Made by a program: the position numbers and the translations under genes. From Methanolobus tindarius DSM 2278 (GTDB taxonomy: Archaea; Halobacteriota; Methanosarcinia; Methanosarcinales; Methanosarcinaceae): 64,000 bases of DNA. Below are positions 34,815 through 44,436 of the stretch, one piece after another. The stretch lies in NCBI RefSeq assembly GCF_000504205.1, contig NZ_AZAJ01000001.1, forward strand, positions 124,001 through 188,000, in the 5' to 3' direction. Position 1 is the first letter of the stretch, and the number at the start of each line of letters is the position of its first letter. The notes under the pieces are model-generated. The model was not told where the DNA came from, searched no databases, and was given only the letters and a program-made list of their open reading frames with translations.

Positions 34815-35698
34815 CAGGCAGCCTCCGTTACATTTATCCATAGATGCAGATCCCTGTAAGGTTCTGTCATATTGTCATCACGGTAAAGCAGATATTGTAA
34901 TTTCATATCCTCGCCGGTGATACCGGGAACAAATGAAACCGGTTTTTCCCACGTCACATTATGGGCAAGTGCAATATGATTAAGGCTTGGAGGAGTTTCA
35001 ATAGTTTCATTATTCAGCCGTATCACAAGAGAATAATTCACCACAGAATATTCATGGTTAACTATCCCTACAACAACATCCACACTTTCACCAATCTCAA
35101 GCTGAGTCTTGTAGTTATCAGCCATTCTCTCCGGACCCAATATGTAGAATTCAGTAAACTTTTCACCCTGTTTAGGTGTAACAACAACATATACAAGAGT
35201 CATTACTGATGCAAGTATGGAAATTACCAGAATTATCGTAAGAATTCTATCGAGTCTTGATTCCGGCTTCTCATTAATTTCAGCCATGACAGACTCATAC
35301 ATTTCCCTGAAAGGAACCGAAAATGCATCTGCTCCAAGTGCCTCACGTCTATAGACTGCCACAATGGACATCAGTATAGTAAAATTTGTCAGGAATACCA
35401 GTATTGGAACAAGTCTTATGCCCCAGGGAGTGTAATTCAGACCCAGACCGATTAAAGGAACAACTGCTATACTAAGCCCAAAACTCAGGGCAATGCGTTC
35501 TATGCCATCAAGATCATCTTTTCCCGGAAAGAGAGCAGCTATCAAAGCATAACCTGGCAGGAACAGAACCATTGGCAGGCCAAGCACAGTACGTATAGGA
35601 CTGTCACTCAGGAAAGGAATAAGCACAAAAATGTCTGTAAGCAGAACAAGTGCGATGACAAGTTTGATGTCCGTAGGAGTATGTTTTTTATCGGGCAT
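34814..35698 (-). CDS. DUF1616-family membrane protein
   Basis: Four to five N-terminal spans with PMVLFLPGYALIAALFPGKDDLDGIERIALSFGLS, the DUF1616 signature, are followed by a further span and an extracellular beta domain (about 185-294). Archaeal DUF1616 proteins are often found with surface or S-layer genes; their role is unknown. It is coupled to the CPBP protease by a one-base overlap. Confidence 0.85.
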   Translation of the reverse strand: MPDKKHTPTDIKLVIALVLLTDIFVLIPFLSDSPIRTVLGLPMVLFLPGYALIAALFPGKDDLDGIERIALSFGLSIAVVPLIGLGLNYTPWGIRLVPILVFLTNFTILMSIVAVYRREALGADAFSVPFREMYESVMAEINEKPESRLDRILTIILVISILASVMTLVYVVVTPKQGEKFTEFYILGPERMADNYKTQLEIGESVDVVVGIVNHEYSVVNYSLVIRLNNETIETPPSLNHIALAHNVTWEKPVSFVPGITGEDMKLQYLLYRDDNMTEPYRDLHLWINVTEAA

Positions 35699-35980
35699 TT
35701 CTTTTATTAGGTACAGTATATAGTATATTTAATCTTTCTGAAAGGTTTACCGTTCTGAATAAGACTATTTGCATCACATCTAATATAAATAACACAGACA
35801 TATAATTTTAATATATATGTCTTTTGCAAGCCAATATATAAATATCATACTATACTAATTCCTAAATGTTAACCATTTCAAATATATCGCAGATTTTGCA
35901 CAAATCACATAATTTGATGCATACATCGAGAAATAAATATAGCCACAATTGTGCTGAATTCATAAATAACAACGATAAAT

Positions 35981-37129
35981 ATGTACATTCCGTCATCTGA
36001 AATTGTTGGTATTGTTGATACCATTGAAAACCTGAATGTAAAAAACAATGAAACTATCCTTTTACTAATGGCAGAGAGAAATCTTCCAGATATCGATAAT
36101 CTCGTATCTGAACTAAATAAACTAAAAATAGATTTTATTGGTGCCATATTTCCGGGAATAATACATAATACTGATACATATGATACTGGAACTATAGTTC
36201 ATGTACTTCCGACAATTCAAAAACCAATACTAATCAAAGGAATAAACACCTCGCAAAAAAAGCTGGAACAAAGTATATCACCCTTCAGCCCATTGTGCAA
36301 AAAAGGGACAACTGCCTTTATAATAGTAGACGGAATGACAACAGATGTTTCTCCTTTTCTCACTTCGATGTATAATTTATTTGCAGACTCAATAGAATAC
36401 CTGGGTTGTGGTGCTGGTTTTATAGATATGGAACAAAGACCATGCATCATTTCCCCTGATGGGTTTTTTGAAGATGCTGCTTTAATTTTATTCCTTGATG
36501 CTTCATGTAAAATCGGCGTTCAGCATGGGTGGGTGCAGGACATAGGACCGCTGGTTGTTACAAAAAGTGAAGATAACATCATAAAGGAATTGAACTGGAG
36601 GAATGCTTTAGAAGTTTATCGGGAAGCGCTCCTGACAAATTATCAAGTTGATATCAACATTGACAATGGTTATAATGTACTAAGTCACTACCCTTTTGGA
36701 ATCTATGTTGAAGGGCATGAAGATCTCATAAGGGAAGTATTCAAAATCAATGAGAAAGGGGAACTTGTCTGTGCAGGCAATATTCCTGAAAATGTAGTCC
36801 TCTACATATTAAAAAGTGATAAGAAGAAAATGCTCCATGCTGCTGAAATGGCTGTTAAAGAATGTCTGGAAGAAAATGAAATTGACGCAGAACATTGTCT
36901 TGTAATGGATTGCATTGGAAGGTCATCTTACCTCCAGGATGATTTTATAGAGGAACTATCAACCATTAAAAATGGACTTGAAAATAAAAATATAGACCTG
37001 ATACCGGAAGGTGTGCTCTCCGCAGGGGAAATTGCTTCCATGAAAGGAGATGTGCTGGAATATTTTAACAAAACCATTGTTATAGGAGTTCTTAATGGAC
37101 CACGAGAAAAAGTATGCAGAGATATTTAA
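35981..37129 (+). CDS. FIST-domain sensor protein
   Basis: Residues 20-200 fit FIST_N (IGAIFPGIIHNTDTYDTGTIVHVLP) and 215-370 FIST_C (HYPFGIYVEGHEDLIREVF, CLVMDCIGRSSYL). FIST proteins are ligand-binding input modules of two-component systems, proposed to sense small molecules. It overlaps the downstream kinase by 35 bases, so the two are produced together. Confidence 0.85.
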   Translation: MYIPSSEIVGIVDTIENLNVKNNETILLLMAERNLPDIDNLVSELNKLKIDFIGAIFPGIIHNTDTYDTGTIVHVLPTIQKPILIKGINTSQKKLEQSISPFSPLCKKGTTAFIIVDGMTTDVSPFLTSMYNLFADSIEYLGCGAGFIDMEQRPCIISPDGFFEDAALILFLDASCKIGVQHGWVQDIGPLVVTKSEDNIIKELNWRNALEVYREALLTNYQVDINIDNGYNVLSHYPFGIYVEGHEDLIREVFKINEKGELVCAGNIPENVVLYILKSDKKKMLHAAEMAVKECLEENEIDAEHCLVMDCIGRSSYLQDDFIEELSTIKNGLENKNIDLIPEGVLSAGEIASMKGDVLEYFNKTIVIGVLNGPREKVCRDI

Positions 37130-38381
37130 CCAGATATCGTTGTTATACGAACTTTCACTTTCAGTTGGCAACTCACTGGATATAACCGAAAATTGTGATA
37201 GTTTCCTGAAAAAATTAATGTCCAGAAAGAAAGTTAATTTTGTTTCAGTCTGGATAAAAGATGAATTCCTTGATTTTAAAATATCTGAAAATGCAAGCCA
37301 GGTCTATGCAAACCCTGAATATTATGCCAATATGAAAAAAATACCAGTATATCATCCCATTTTCAGAGAAACCACACCCAACATACCATTCGTTGTCAGT
37401 GCAAATGAAGATAACTTCAAGCAAATAGTCATTGAAGACAGTTTTAATTCCGGAATGTGCATGCTTTTTCCGCTTAAAGATTTTGGAGTTCTTAAGCTTT
37501 ACTGGATAAATGATTTGAAAGAACCGCTTTATGTAGCAAATCAGCTCAGTAAAGTTATATCAAAATTCGCATTTTCTCTTGAAGCCTGCCTGTTACATAA
37601 CAGAGCTCTGTGGGAAATAAAAGAAAAGAACAAAGAGTTTGAGGCACGACTGAATGCAGAATCATCTAACCGTGCTAAAAGTGAATTTCTTGCAAATATG
37701 AGTCATGAGCTTCGCACACCGCTAAATTCCATAATAGGTTTCTCGGAAATGCTTACCGAAGGAAATTTTGGAGGTCTTAACGATAAACAGATCAGGTATG
37801 CAAACAACATTTCCAATAGCGGAAAACATTTACTGACAATCATCAATGATATCCTGGACCTTTCAAAGATAGAAGCTGGAGAGATGACACTTAACTATGG
37901 AGAGGTTTCTGATAAGAAACTTATCTTGGAAGTAATAGCCATCCTTAAACCTCTTGCAACAAAAAAACAACTATCATTGGAAACAAAGTATATTGAAGAT
38001 ATTACCGTACAGGCTGATCAAAGCAAACTGAAACAGATACTTATCAATCTTGTAGGAAATTCTCTAAAATTTACACCTGCTGGTGGATATGTGTATCTTT
38101 CTACGCACATGGAAAATAATAACTTACACATTCAAGTTGAAGACACAGGGATTGGCATTTCCCAGGAAAATAAGAAAATCCTTTTTGAACCATTCAAACA
38201 AATTGATTCCAGTCTTAACCGCCAGTATGATGGAACAGGCCTTGGCCTTTCACTTGTAAGAAAGCTCATAGAAATGCATAATGGTAAGATTACTGTGAAA
38301 AGCGAAGAGGGAAAAGGTAGCATTTTCACAATAATATTACCAATTGACAACAAACCAACTGACACCAATAATGCTCGATAG
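37095..38381 (+). CDS. Histidine kinase with GAF-like input domain
   Basis: Residues 10-170 are GAF-like. After a short coiled coil, the HisKA domain has the phospho-acceptor H204 in FLANMSHELRTPLNS, and the HATPase domain shows LINLVGNSLKFT (N box), DTGIGISQENK and GTGLGLS. There is no membrane span, so it is cytosolic and may take its signal from the FIST protein. No receiver-domain regulator is adjacent. Confidence 0.93.
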   Translation: MDHEKKYAEIFNQISLLYELSLSVGNSLDITENCDSFLKKLMSRKKVNFVSVWIKDEFLDFKISENASQVYANPEYYANMKKIPVYHPIFRETTPNIPFVVSANEDNFKQIVIEDSFNSGMCMLFPLKDFGVLKLYWINDLKEPLYVANQLSKVISKFAFSLEACLLHNRALWEIKEKNKEFEARLNAESSNRAKSEFLANMSHELRTPLNSIIGFSEMLTEGNFGGLNDKQIRYANNISNSGKHLLTIINDILDLSKIEAGEMTLNYGEVSDKKLILEVIAILKPLATKKQLSLETKYIEDITVQADQSKLKQILINLVGNSLKFTPAGGYVYLSTHMENNNLHIQVEDTGIGISQENKKILFEPFKQIDSSLNRQYDGTGLGLSLVRKLIEMHNGKITVKSEEGKGSIFTIILPIDNKPTDTNNAR

Positions 38382-38413
38382 GTATTTATTTCATAATCCC
38401 TGATTGGAAAAGG

Positions 38414-38441
38414 AGTATCATAATATTATAGAAATGATACT
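38414..38441 (+). promoter_or_regulatory. Inverted repeat framing the ferredoxin TATA box
   Basis: AGTATCAT (38414-38421) and ATGATACT (38434-38441) flank TAATATTATA. A protein bound here would block TBP, so it is a candidate operator. Confidence 0.45.
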
Positions 38442-38457
38442 TAGGGAGTGAAAGAAA

Positions 38458-38631
38458 ATGCCAGCTGTTGTTGATAAGAATACATGTACAGGATGCGAGC
38501 AGTGTGTAAATTCCTGCCCGGTAGAAGCTATCTCAATGAACGATGACGTCGCAGTCGTTGATGCAAACGAATGTGTCGACTGTGGCGACTGCGTTGACGT
38601 TTGTCCGGTAGAAGCAATCACTTTAGAGTGA
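38458..38631 (+). CDS. 2[4Fe-4S] ferredoxin
   Basis: The 57-residue protein has two clusters: CTGCEQCVNSCP (C10, C13, C16, C20) and CVDCGDCVDVCP (C39, C42, C45, C49). This is the clostridial type of low-potential electron carrier. GGGAGTGA precedes the ATG. A T-rich tract after the stop probably terminates it. Confidence 0.96.
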   Translation: MPAVVDKNTCTGCEQCVNSCPVEAISMNDDVAVVDANECVDCGDCVDVCPVEAITLE

Positions 38632-38690
38632 TGCTTTTTTCTTTTTAATCCTGAAATGACTGCCTTTTTTGATCTAATTTTTACAATACT

Positions 38691-39911
38691 TTAACAGCTA
38701 AGTTTTTCCATGCAAGCTGCAAGTCTTTTGATTCCCTCTTCGATATCATCAGGATCAGAATTGGAATAATTCAGCCTAAGTGTGTTGGAACCTGCTCCCT
38801 CTTTAGTATAGAAAGGACTGCCAGGAACAAATGCAACATTCTCTTTTATCGCCAGATCAAATAAATCCATGGAAGAAACATCTTCAGGTAATGTTACCCA
38901 AACAAACATGCCGCCTTCTGGTTTGGTATAGCTGATACCTTCCGGGAAATATCTGGCCATCATATCAATCATGTGATCGCGACTTGAGCCATATGCATCC
39001 TTAATCTTTGAGATGTGCCTGTCAACGTCATTGTCCAATAGATACTGGCAGATAATTCTTTGAGAAAGATAATTGGAATGCAAATCAGCTGCCTGTTTTA
39101 CAACAAGAAGTCTTTCCATGATATCTTTCTTTGCACATATCCAGCCAAGTCTGAGTCCCGGAGCAATTATCTTTGAGAAGGAACCCATGAGAATTGTATT
39201 TTCCAGATAATTCCTGATAGTAGGTACATCCTCACCTGCAAACCTAAGTTCACCGTAGGCATTATCCTCAACGCAAACAACTCCGTGTTTATCAAGAACC
39301 TTTGCAGTTGCTTCTCTCTTCTCTTTTGAATAAGTAACACCGGAAGGATTCTGGAATGTGGGAACAGTGTAGAATAGTTTTGCATCGCTTTCTTCCAGGG
39401 TTTTGTCAAGAGCATCAATATCGATTCCATCATCCAGAAGTGGAACTTCCCTGAACTCCGGTTCAAATATTGAGAAAGACTGTATGGCGCCAAGATAGCC
39501 AGGACTTTCAATAACAACCCTGTCTCCTTTATTCAGAAAAACCTTACCGATAAGATCCAGACTCTGCTGTGAACCGTTTGTTATAAGGATCTCTGAAGGA
39601 TCTATCTCAAGTCCGCTCTTTTCAAGATACCTCTGTGCAATGAATTCACGTAAAGGCAGGTACCCCTCTGTAGTACTATATTGCAGGACATTCGCCGCAT
39701 CCTCTGACATGACCTTGGCAGCCGCTGCTGCAAGCTGCTCTGCCGGGAAAAGTGCAGGGTTTGGCAGTCCTCCGGCAAATGAGATAATCTCCGGCTGCTG
39801 CGTGATTTTCAAGATCTCCCTGATGAAGGACTTTCTGCTGTTCTCCATCCTGTCAGCAAATCTATATAATTGTACTGGTTTCTCTAATGAACTTTTTTCA
39901 TCTGTTTTCAT
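38691..39911 (-). CDS. PLP-dependent class I/II aminotransferase
   Basis: The 406-residue enzyme has NGSQQSLDLIGKVFL, the Asp-containing VCVEDNAYGELRF, the PLP lysine in GSFSKIIAPGLRLGW and the RLNYSNSD arginine. It resembles the 2-aminoadipate/aromatic (LysN, ARO8) aminotransferase group, with ISFAGGLPNPALFP at the start. The exact amino donor is not readable. It is monocistronic and convergent with the ferredoxin gene. Confidence 0.9.
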   Translation of the reverse strand: MKTDEKSSLEKPVQLYRFADRMENSRKSFIREILKITQQPEIISFAGGLPNPALFPAEQLAAAAAKVMSEDAANVLQYSTTEGYLPLREFIAQRYLEKSGLEIDPSEILITNGSQQSLDLIGKVFLNKGDRVVIESPGYLGAIQSFSIFEPEFREVPLLDDGIDIDALDKTLEESDAKLFYTVPTFQNPSGVTYSKEKREATAKVLDKHGVVCVEDNAYGELRFAGEDVPTIRNYLENTILMGSFSKIIAPGLRLGWICAKKDIMERLLVVKQAADLHSNYLSQRIICQYLLDNDVDRHISKIKDAYGSSRDHMIDMMARYFPEGISYTKPEGGMFVWVTLPEDVSSMDLFDLAIKENVAFVPGSPFYTKEGAGSNTLRLNYSNSDPDDIEEGIKRLAACMEKLSC

Positions 39912-39989
39912 TATACCATCTGATTAGTATTCGTTATTAATATGGTTGATACAAAAAATAAATATTAATTTTAGCATAGTGATATAATC

Positions 39990-40151
39990 ATGCCAAAGTT
40001 ACAGTGAAATGGCAGTTAATATATTTTAACCATACCCAAAGAGATTGTTGACCTTGAAGGATGGAAAAAAGGCCAGAATATTAAACTCCGTAGAATCAGT
40101 TCTAAAGATTAAGAATATATTGCACTAATACCAAAGGAGGACTATTCCTAA
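39990..40151 (+). pseudogene. Remnant of an AbrB/SpoVT-type antitoxin gene
   Basis: Translation in pieces gives a VTVKW start fragment, then TIPKEIVDLEGWKKGQ and EYIALIPKED, the order of an AbrB-fold antitoxin, broken by frameshifts and an in-frame TAA at about 40110. No intact frame covers it. Confidence 0.5.
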
Positions 40152-40217
40152 GTATATTGTAGAGTTTGGAGAAATAGGTAGTAACTTATTTATGCAAACG
40201 GAGGATATTCTCTATTA

Positions 40218-40397
40218 ATGGCCATAAATACTCATTCACGTTCAATAACAAAAATACATCCTTCCAAATCTATTGCTGTTGATTCAGTGCCATTGAATCA
40301 TAGAACCATTAAACGCATAGAGGAAGCAAAAAAAGATTTGAAAGAAGGTAATGTTTGTACCCTTGATGAGCTTAAGGCCGAACTTGGAATTGAATGA
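40218..40397 (+). CDS. Antitoxin of a RelBE/ParDE-type module
   Basis: The 59-residue protein has a basic, Ser-rich start and a C-terminal helix EEAKKDLKEGNVCTLDELKAELG, the layout of small antitoxins paired with RelE toxins. GGAGGAT lies 11 bases before the ATG. Its stop overlaps the toxin start (ATGA), as usual for such pairs. Confidence 0.8.
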   Translation: MAINTHSRSITKIHPSKSIAVDSVPLNHRTIKRIEEAKKDLKEGNVCTLDELKAELGIE

Positions 40398-40684
40398 CGT
40401 TTGAAGGTGTTTTTACTACGGCCTTTAAAAAAGACTTAAAGGACGTAAACAAAAAGCATCCTCGAGATGTGAAAGCTATTGTTAATTCTATCGAGAATGT
40501 TATTTTAGTCAATCCTTTTAATGCTGATACTAAGCAGTTGCAGTGTTTCGAACATTATAGACACCGTATTGGGAAATACAGAATCGTTTTTGACTTCACA
40601 GATGAAAACACAATTGTTTTTCTAGCTGTTGATTTGAGAGCTTCAATATATGCCAAATTAAGGCGAAGATTCAATAAGTGCTAA
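40394..40684 (+). CDS. RelE/ParE-superfamily toxin (type II TA system)
   Basis: The 96-residue protein follows the RelE pattern: FKKDLKDVNKKHPRDVKAI helix, then HYRHRIGKYRIVFDF and FLAVDLRASIYAKLRR strands with basic residues. Relatives cleave mRNA at the ribosome or poison gyrase; which applies is not clear. The frame is intact and coupled to its antitoxin. Remnants of other TA genes lie on both sides. Confidence 0.85.
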   Translation: MTFEGVFTTAFKKDLKDVNKKHPRDVKAIVNSIENVILVNPFNADTKQLQCFEHYRHRIGKYRIVFDFTDENTIVFLAVDLRASIYAKLRRRFNKC

Positions 40685-40724
40685 AAAGAGGAATATATCG
40701 CATTAATTATAAAGGCAAACCTGA

Positions 40725-40832
40725 TTTTCTCGCCTGCTCATAGATTATTATCGGGCGATATTTGCTATTAAAAATGACGTCGTATACATACTCGAAATAA
40801 TACCACATGAACATGGATACAAGCGATTGTGA
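40725..40832 (+). pseudogene. C-terminal remnant of a second RelE-like toxin
   Basis: DYYRAIFAIKNDVVYILEI followed by IPHEHGYKRL and TGA matches the last two strands and tail of RelE toxins. There is no start, and a stop lies directly upstream in frame. Confidence 0.55.
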
Positions 40833-41224
40833 TAGACCTTGTGTTTCCATTCTATTTATTAATCGCCTCCCAATAACTGGTAGTTTGGGATGTTAAACTG
40901 TAAAAATGAAATATGAAATAAAATTAAGTATTCTTGGATTAATTTTTTATATGTGTTTGCTAAACGCTTAACATTTTCAAGCAACTCAGGTTTATCAGTA
41001 TCATTAAAACCAATTACTAGTATGCTAAATTAAAATTTGAAATCGGTTTTCTACAGAACCAAAGTTCCAATACACTTAAAATCTTTTCATCAGTAAAATA
41101 CCAGCTCATTTTTGATAATATTATAGCGGAAAGGATTGTAGCAAAAAAGGGAACAAGAATGCCATCTTGTAGAAAATAGCATTCCTAGTTTCTGCAATAC
41201 AAATTATGCTTTTACTGCAATTCT
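40833..41224. other. Intergenic region after the TA remnants
   Basis: About 390 bases, A+T-rich, with no gene, hairpin or RNA gene that I can support. Confidence 0.5.
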
Positions 41225-43513
41225 TTACTTGTCGAGAATTACAACATGCAGGGAATTGCCGCGCCACATACTGAGAGTATCGAATTCCCAATTGCTTGCA
41301 AGTCCTCCTGTACCACTGAATGCTCTGCTGCGTCCTTCAAGGTAGAAGCGATATCCTCCTTCATCCACCGTGGCTGGAACATTAACTGTCCAGTCCAGTA
41401 CCTTGTTGTTGTCATCAACGGCCTGATGCCAGTAACTGTCACTTCCAACTGAACCCGAACAACCAGTAAAACTGATGGCTATATCTCTCAGATGGCTTGC
41501 AGCCACATTATACTGAACCTTTAGTTCAATATCAGACCCTGCAGTCCTCCTGATGATTGGACAATGCAGAGGTGCTTCTTCCCATGCACCTCCACCCTCC
41601 CTGTATTCAAGTTTGAGGAAGTCCACTGGCGAAGGTTTACTGTTATCTATTACAACCTTTACAGGATCCAGAGCAGCAGCTATTGGATTGTGGGCTGCAT
41701 CATAGAGTTCCATTCTGAGTTCGTATTTCCCATCCGGATAGCGATGTGTCCTCCAGTTTATCAGCGTATGATATGGGAAATAATCATTCGGCGGAGTAAG
41801 CACTTCATAGAAACCATTTGAATCAGGCTTTACATGATGCGAGGTTCCTGCGCTTATGTTGTAAACATGCCATGATTCAGTGAAGTGTGTTTCAGTTCCG
41901 CCCTCATACGTGTAGAAGACCTTATAATAGGTGGCAGTTCCATATTCCGGACAGCCTACAATACGAATTGTCTTGCATAGCGGTGTCTCAGCATCTGGCC
42001 TGGTAATATGTGGCATAGGGAACAGGATAAGCTGCTTTGGCCTGTTAACTCCTGTCACATAACCCTCTGAATCAAAGTACATTGGATCGATTGCAATGTC
42101 ATTGAATCCCACAATACCTGCCTTTGTGCATGGCTGGTAAGACTGGCCACATGGAACACAAATAGCATTTGACCATGCTTCTATCTGCACATCGGTTGTG
42201 GATTCACTGAGGTTCCAGTTTACATCAAAATAACCTTCTTCATAGATAGTCTCCGGAACACCGTCACCGTCAATATCCTGTTCAACCTTGAATACAATAT
42301 CAGGTACATCCAGGAAAAGGTTCCATTCAGGCACAATTTCCGGCCAGCAGCGCAGAAGTCTTACTATTGGTTTTGACACCCTTATCTGAGCCATGGTTGA
42401 TGCGATATCTTTTTTGTTCTTACCGAGCATTTCTATCAGGAGATCATCGTCCGGAAGTGAGGGAGGAGTGATAGATTTTGGGAATGCCGGTTTGTCAAGT
42501 ACAGAAGACTTGTCCTGGCTTACGGGTTCGAAAAGAGAATTCTTCCGGAACAGGTTTTCACGAACTGCTTCAAATCTGGATTTGGTAAAAAGATCACTTT
42601 TACTGCTGCTGAGATTGATGTTTGAACTAAGTTCTTTCTTTATCTCTGCTGAAATCGTCCCAATGGCGTTCTTATCCGCAGACTTCAAGTTCCTGTATTC
42701 TGTTTCTTTAATCACAGGCTCATTTGGAGGCCATGGTTCCGGTCTGGGTTTTACCCGCATTTCAGGAAGCTTTTCAAGCTCGGGATAATAACGTATGTCA
42801 GGCTTTACACCGAGATCAATTGCTTCAATTACCGAAGGTTTTCTCAGAATTTCCCACAGACAGCGGTAGCGCAATCTCCACCTGAGAACCGCGTCAATAT
42901 CAAAATAAGGGATATTCACACAGAAATAACCGCATTCATCTGTTTTGGCTGTGGCTATTTCTTCCCTGCGGTGCGGGAAGAACGGATATACCCACCCCCA
43001 TGGAAGACCCGGGTTTGGATACCACCAGAAGAAATTCAGGTCAACATCATACACATGAACCGTTGCTCCGGGAACAGGACACTGTTCACCCGTGCTGGGA
43101 TCGGTCTTGAATACACGACCGCAGACTTTGTGCTTAAGCTGCAATAATCCCAGAACACGATCAACTGGCTTTAAAACAATATCATCCTCTTTTAAAATCC
43201 CATTGCGGGATAGAACGGTTTCTTTGTTTATGCTGGCAACCGATGCATTCTCAGATGAAGAAAGCCTTAATATTTGAGTTCCCTGTTTCATTTCATTGGG
43301 AACAATAGCTATTTTTGAGTTCTCAGGCATCTTTGAAGCATCCAGCTTTAATGCCACATCCACTTTATCTGTTGTAAGTTTCTTCTCTGCCAGTATTTTT
43401 ACTTCATTCCCGTCATCCGTAAAAACTACAGCTTTAAGTGGAACAGGCGAATTTTTCACACCTTCGGCTTTTGCTGTAATCTTAACCCCTGTTGTTCTTT
43501 TGTATCTTGCCAT
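41225..43513 (-). CDS. Large protein with carboxypeptidase-regulatory-like and other beta domains, no signal peptide
   Basis: The 762-residue protein begins with a beta-rich domain, then a transthyretin-like segment (VCGRVFKTDPSTGEQCPVPG, ATAKTDECGYFCVNIPY) with Trp/Pro-rich inserts, a charged linker, and further Ig-like domains. Neither signal peptide nor membrane span is seen, which is unusual for such domains. ATG 43513 is chosen because GGGTGAC precedes it. It is somewhat more G+C-rich than its surroundings and lies next to TA debris, which suggests acquisition. Function unknown. Confidence 0.7.
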   Translation of the reverse strand: MARYKRTTGVKITAKAEGVKNSPVPLKAVVFTDDGNEVKILAEKKLTTDKVDVALKLDASKMPENSKIAIVPNEMKQGTQILRLSSSENASVASINKETVLSRNGILKEDDIVLKPVDRVLGLLQLKHKVCGRVFKTDPSTGEQCPVPGATVHVYDVDLNFFWWYPNPGLPWGWVYPFFPHRREEIATAKTDECGYFCVNIPYFDIDAVLRWRLRYRCLWEILRKPSVIEAIDLGVKPDIRYYPELEKLPEMRVKPRPEPWPPNEPVIKETEYRNLKSADKNAIGTISAEIKKELSSNINLSSSKSDLFTKSRFEAVRENLFRKNSLFEPVSQDKSSVLDKPAFPKSITPPSLPDDDLLIEMLGKNKKDIASTMAQIRVSKPIVRLLRCWPEIVPEWNLFLDVPDIVFKVEQDIDGDGVPETIYEEGYFDVNWNLSESTTDVQIEAWSNAICVPCGQSYQPCTKAGIVGFNDIAIDPMYFDSEGYVTGVNRPKQLILFPMPHITRPDAETPLCKTIRIVGCPEYGTATYYKVFYTYEGGTETHFTESWHVYNISAGTSHHVKPDSNGFYEVLTPPNDYFPYHTLINWRTHRYPDGKYELRMELYDAAHNPIAAALDPVKVVIDNSKPSPVDFLKLEYREGGGAWEEAPLHCPIIRRTAGSDIELKVQYNVAASHLRDIAISFTGCSGSVGSDSYWHQAVDDNNKVLDWTVNVPATVDEGGYRFYLEGRSRAFSGTGGLASNWEFDTLSMWRGNSLHVVILDK

Positions 43514-43810
43514 ACATGTCACCCTACCCATGTGCGAAAACAGGTTCAAGACATAAAATAAAATACAAACTGCTGAGCTGGATAATCGGTAAAGGATTCA
43601 TGATGAGATGAACTGATTTTCGAACATACATAACATGGATACCCGTATCATTACCCGGCAAATCAATGTAAACACGTAGACCTGTTCCCCACAAAACGGT
43701 ATCTCTACATATATAAATTCAGTTATAGTTATATTTAAAATATCCGTATTAAGATAATATGAACAGTCCGGCTTTTATATACGTAAAATATTTTAACTTA
43801 ATGAACTCTT

Positions 43811-43840
43811 TTATATACCTGTAAACTAAAGTAGTGCCAA
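43811..43840 (+). promoter_or_regulatory. Promoter for the dolichol-kinase-like gene, probably leaderless
   Basis: TTATATACC at 43811-43819 is a TATA box about 25 bases before the ATG at 43840. No ribosome binding site is present, so a leaderless mRNA fits. Confidence 0.45.
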
Positions 43841-44421
43841 TGACTGGTATTTCTTTTGCTAACGAAGTAATGAGAAAGGGAGTACACCTTACTTCAATAC
43901 TCATAGTTCTTGTTTACGCATTTATGGGAAAACAGGCATGCCAGATACTTTTAATAACATATCTTGTGCTGATATTGAGCATCGAACACCTGAGACTTGA
44001 CAGGGGATTCAAACTCCCTGTTTTGCACGTTGTTTTACGTCAAAAAGAAAAAGATGCTATCGGTTCATATGTTTATTTCACCATTGGTGCACTGATTGTA
44101 GTTTCAGTTTTCAGCAAAAATATAGCATTTGCAGCCATACTTATGACAACATTCGGCGATATGAGTGTGGCACTTATTGGAAAGAAATATGGCAGGATAA
44201 GAATTAGTAACGGTAAAAGTCTGGAAGGTTGTATAGCTGAATTTATAGTAGACCTTACAATAGCTATTCTTTTACTTGAGAATCCTATTATCTCGCTTCT
44301 TATGGCATTTACTGCAACCTATGTTGAGACAATCTTTGTAAAAATAGATGATAATCTGGCCATCCCAATATTCTCTGCTTCAGTTGCAGAACTTGCATTC
44401 ATAATCCTGTCTTTGTCATAA
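43840..44421 (+). CDS. Dolichol kinase-like integral membrane protein
   Basis: About six spans and the motif FANEVMRKGVHLTSI at the start, with ATFGDMSVALIGKKYGR and NGKSLEGCIAEF, place it in the dolichol/phytol kinase and CTP-cytidylyltransferase group. These enzymes phosphorylate or activate isoprenoid alcohols. The GKSLEG segment is the nucleotide-binding part. It is convergent with the next kinase gene. Confidence 0.8.
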   Translation: MTGISFANEVMRKGVHLTSILIVLVYAFMGKQACQILLITYLVLILSIEHLRLDRGFKLPVLHVVLRQKEKDAIGSYVYFTIGALIVVSVFSKNIAFAAILMTTFGDMSVALIGKKYGRIRISNGKSLEGCIAEFIVDLTIAILLLENPIISLLMAFTATYVETIFVKIDDNLAIPIFSASVAELAFIILSLS

Positions 44422-44436
44422 GATAATAACATGGAT

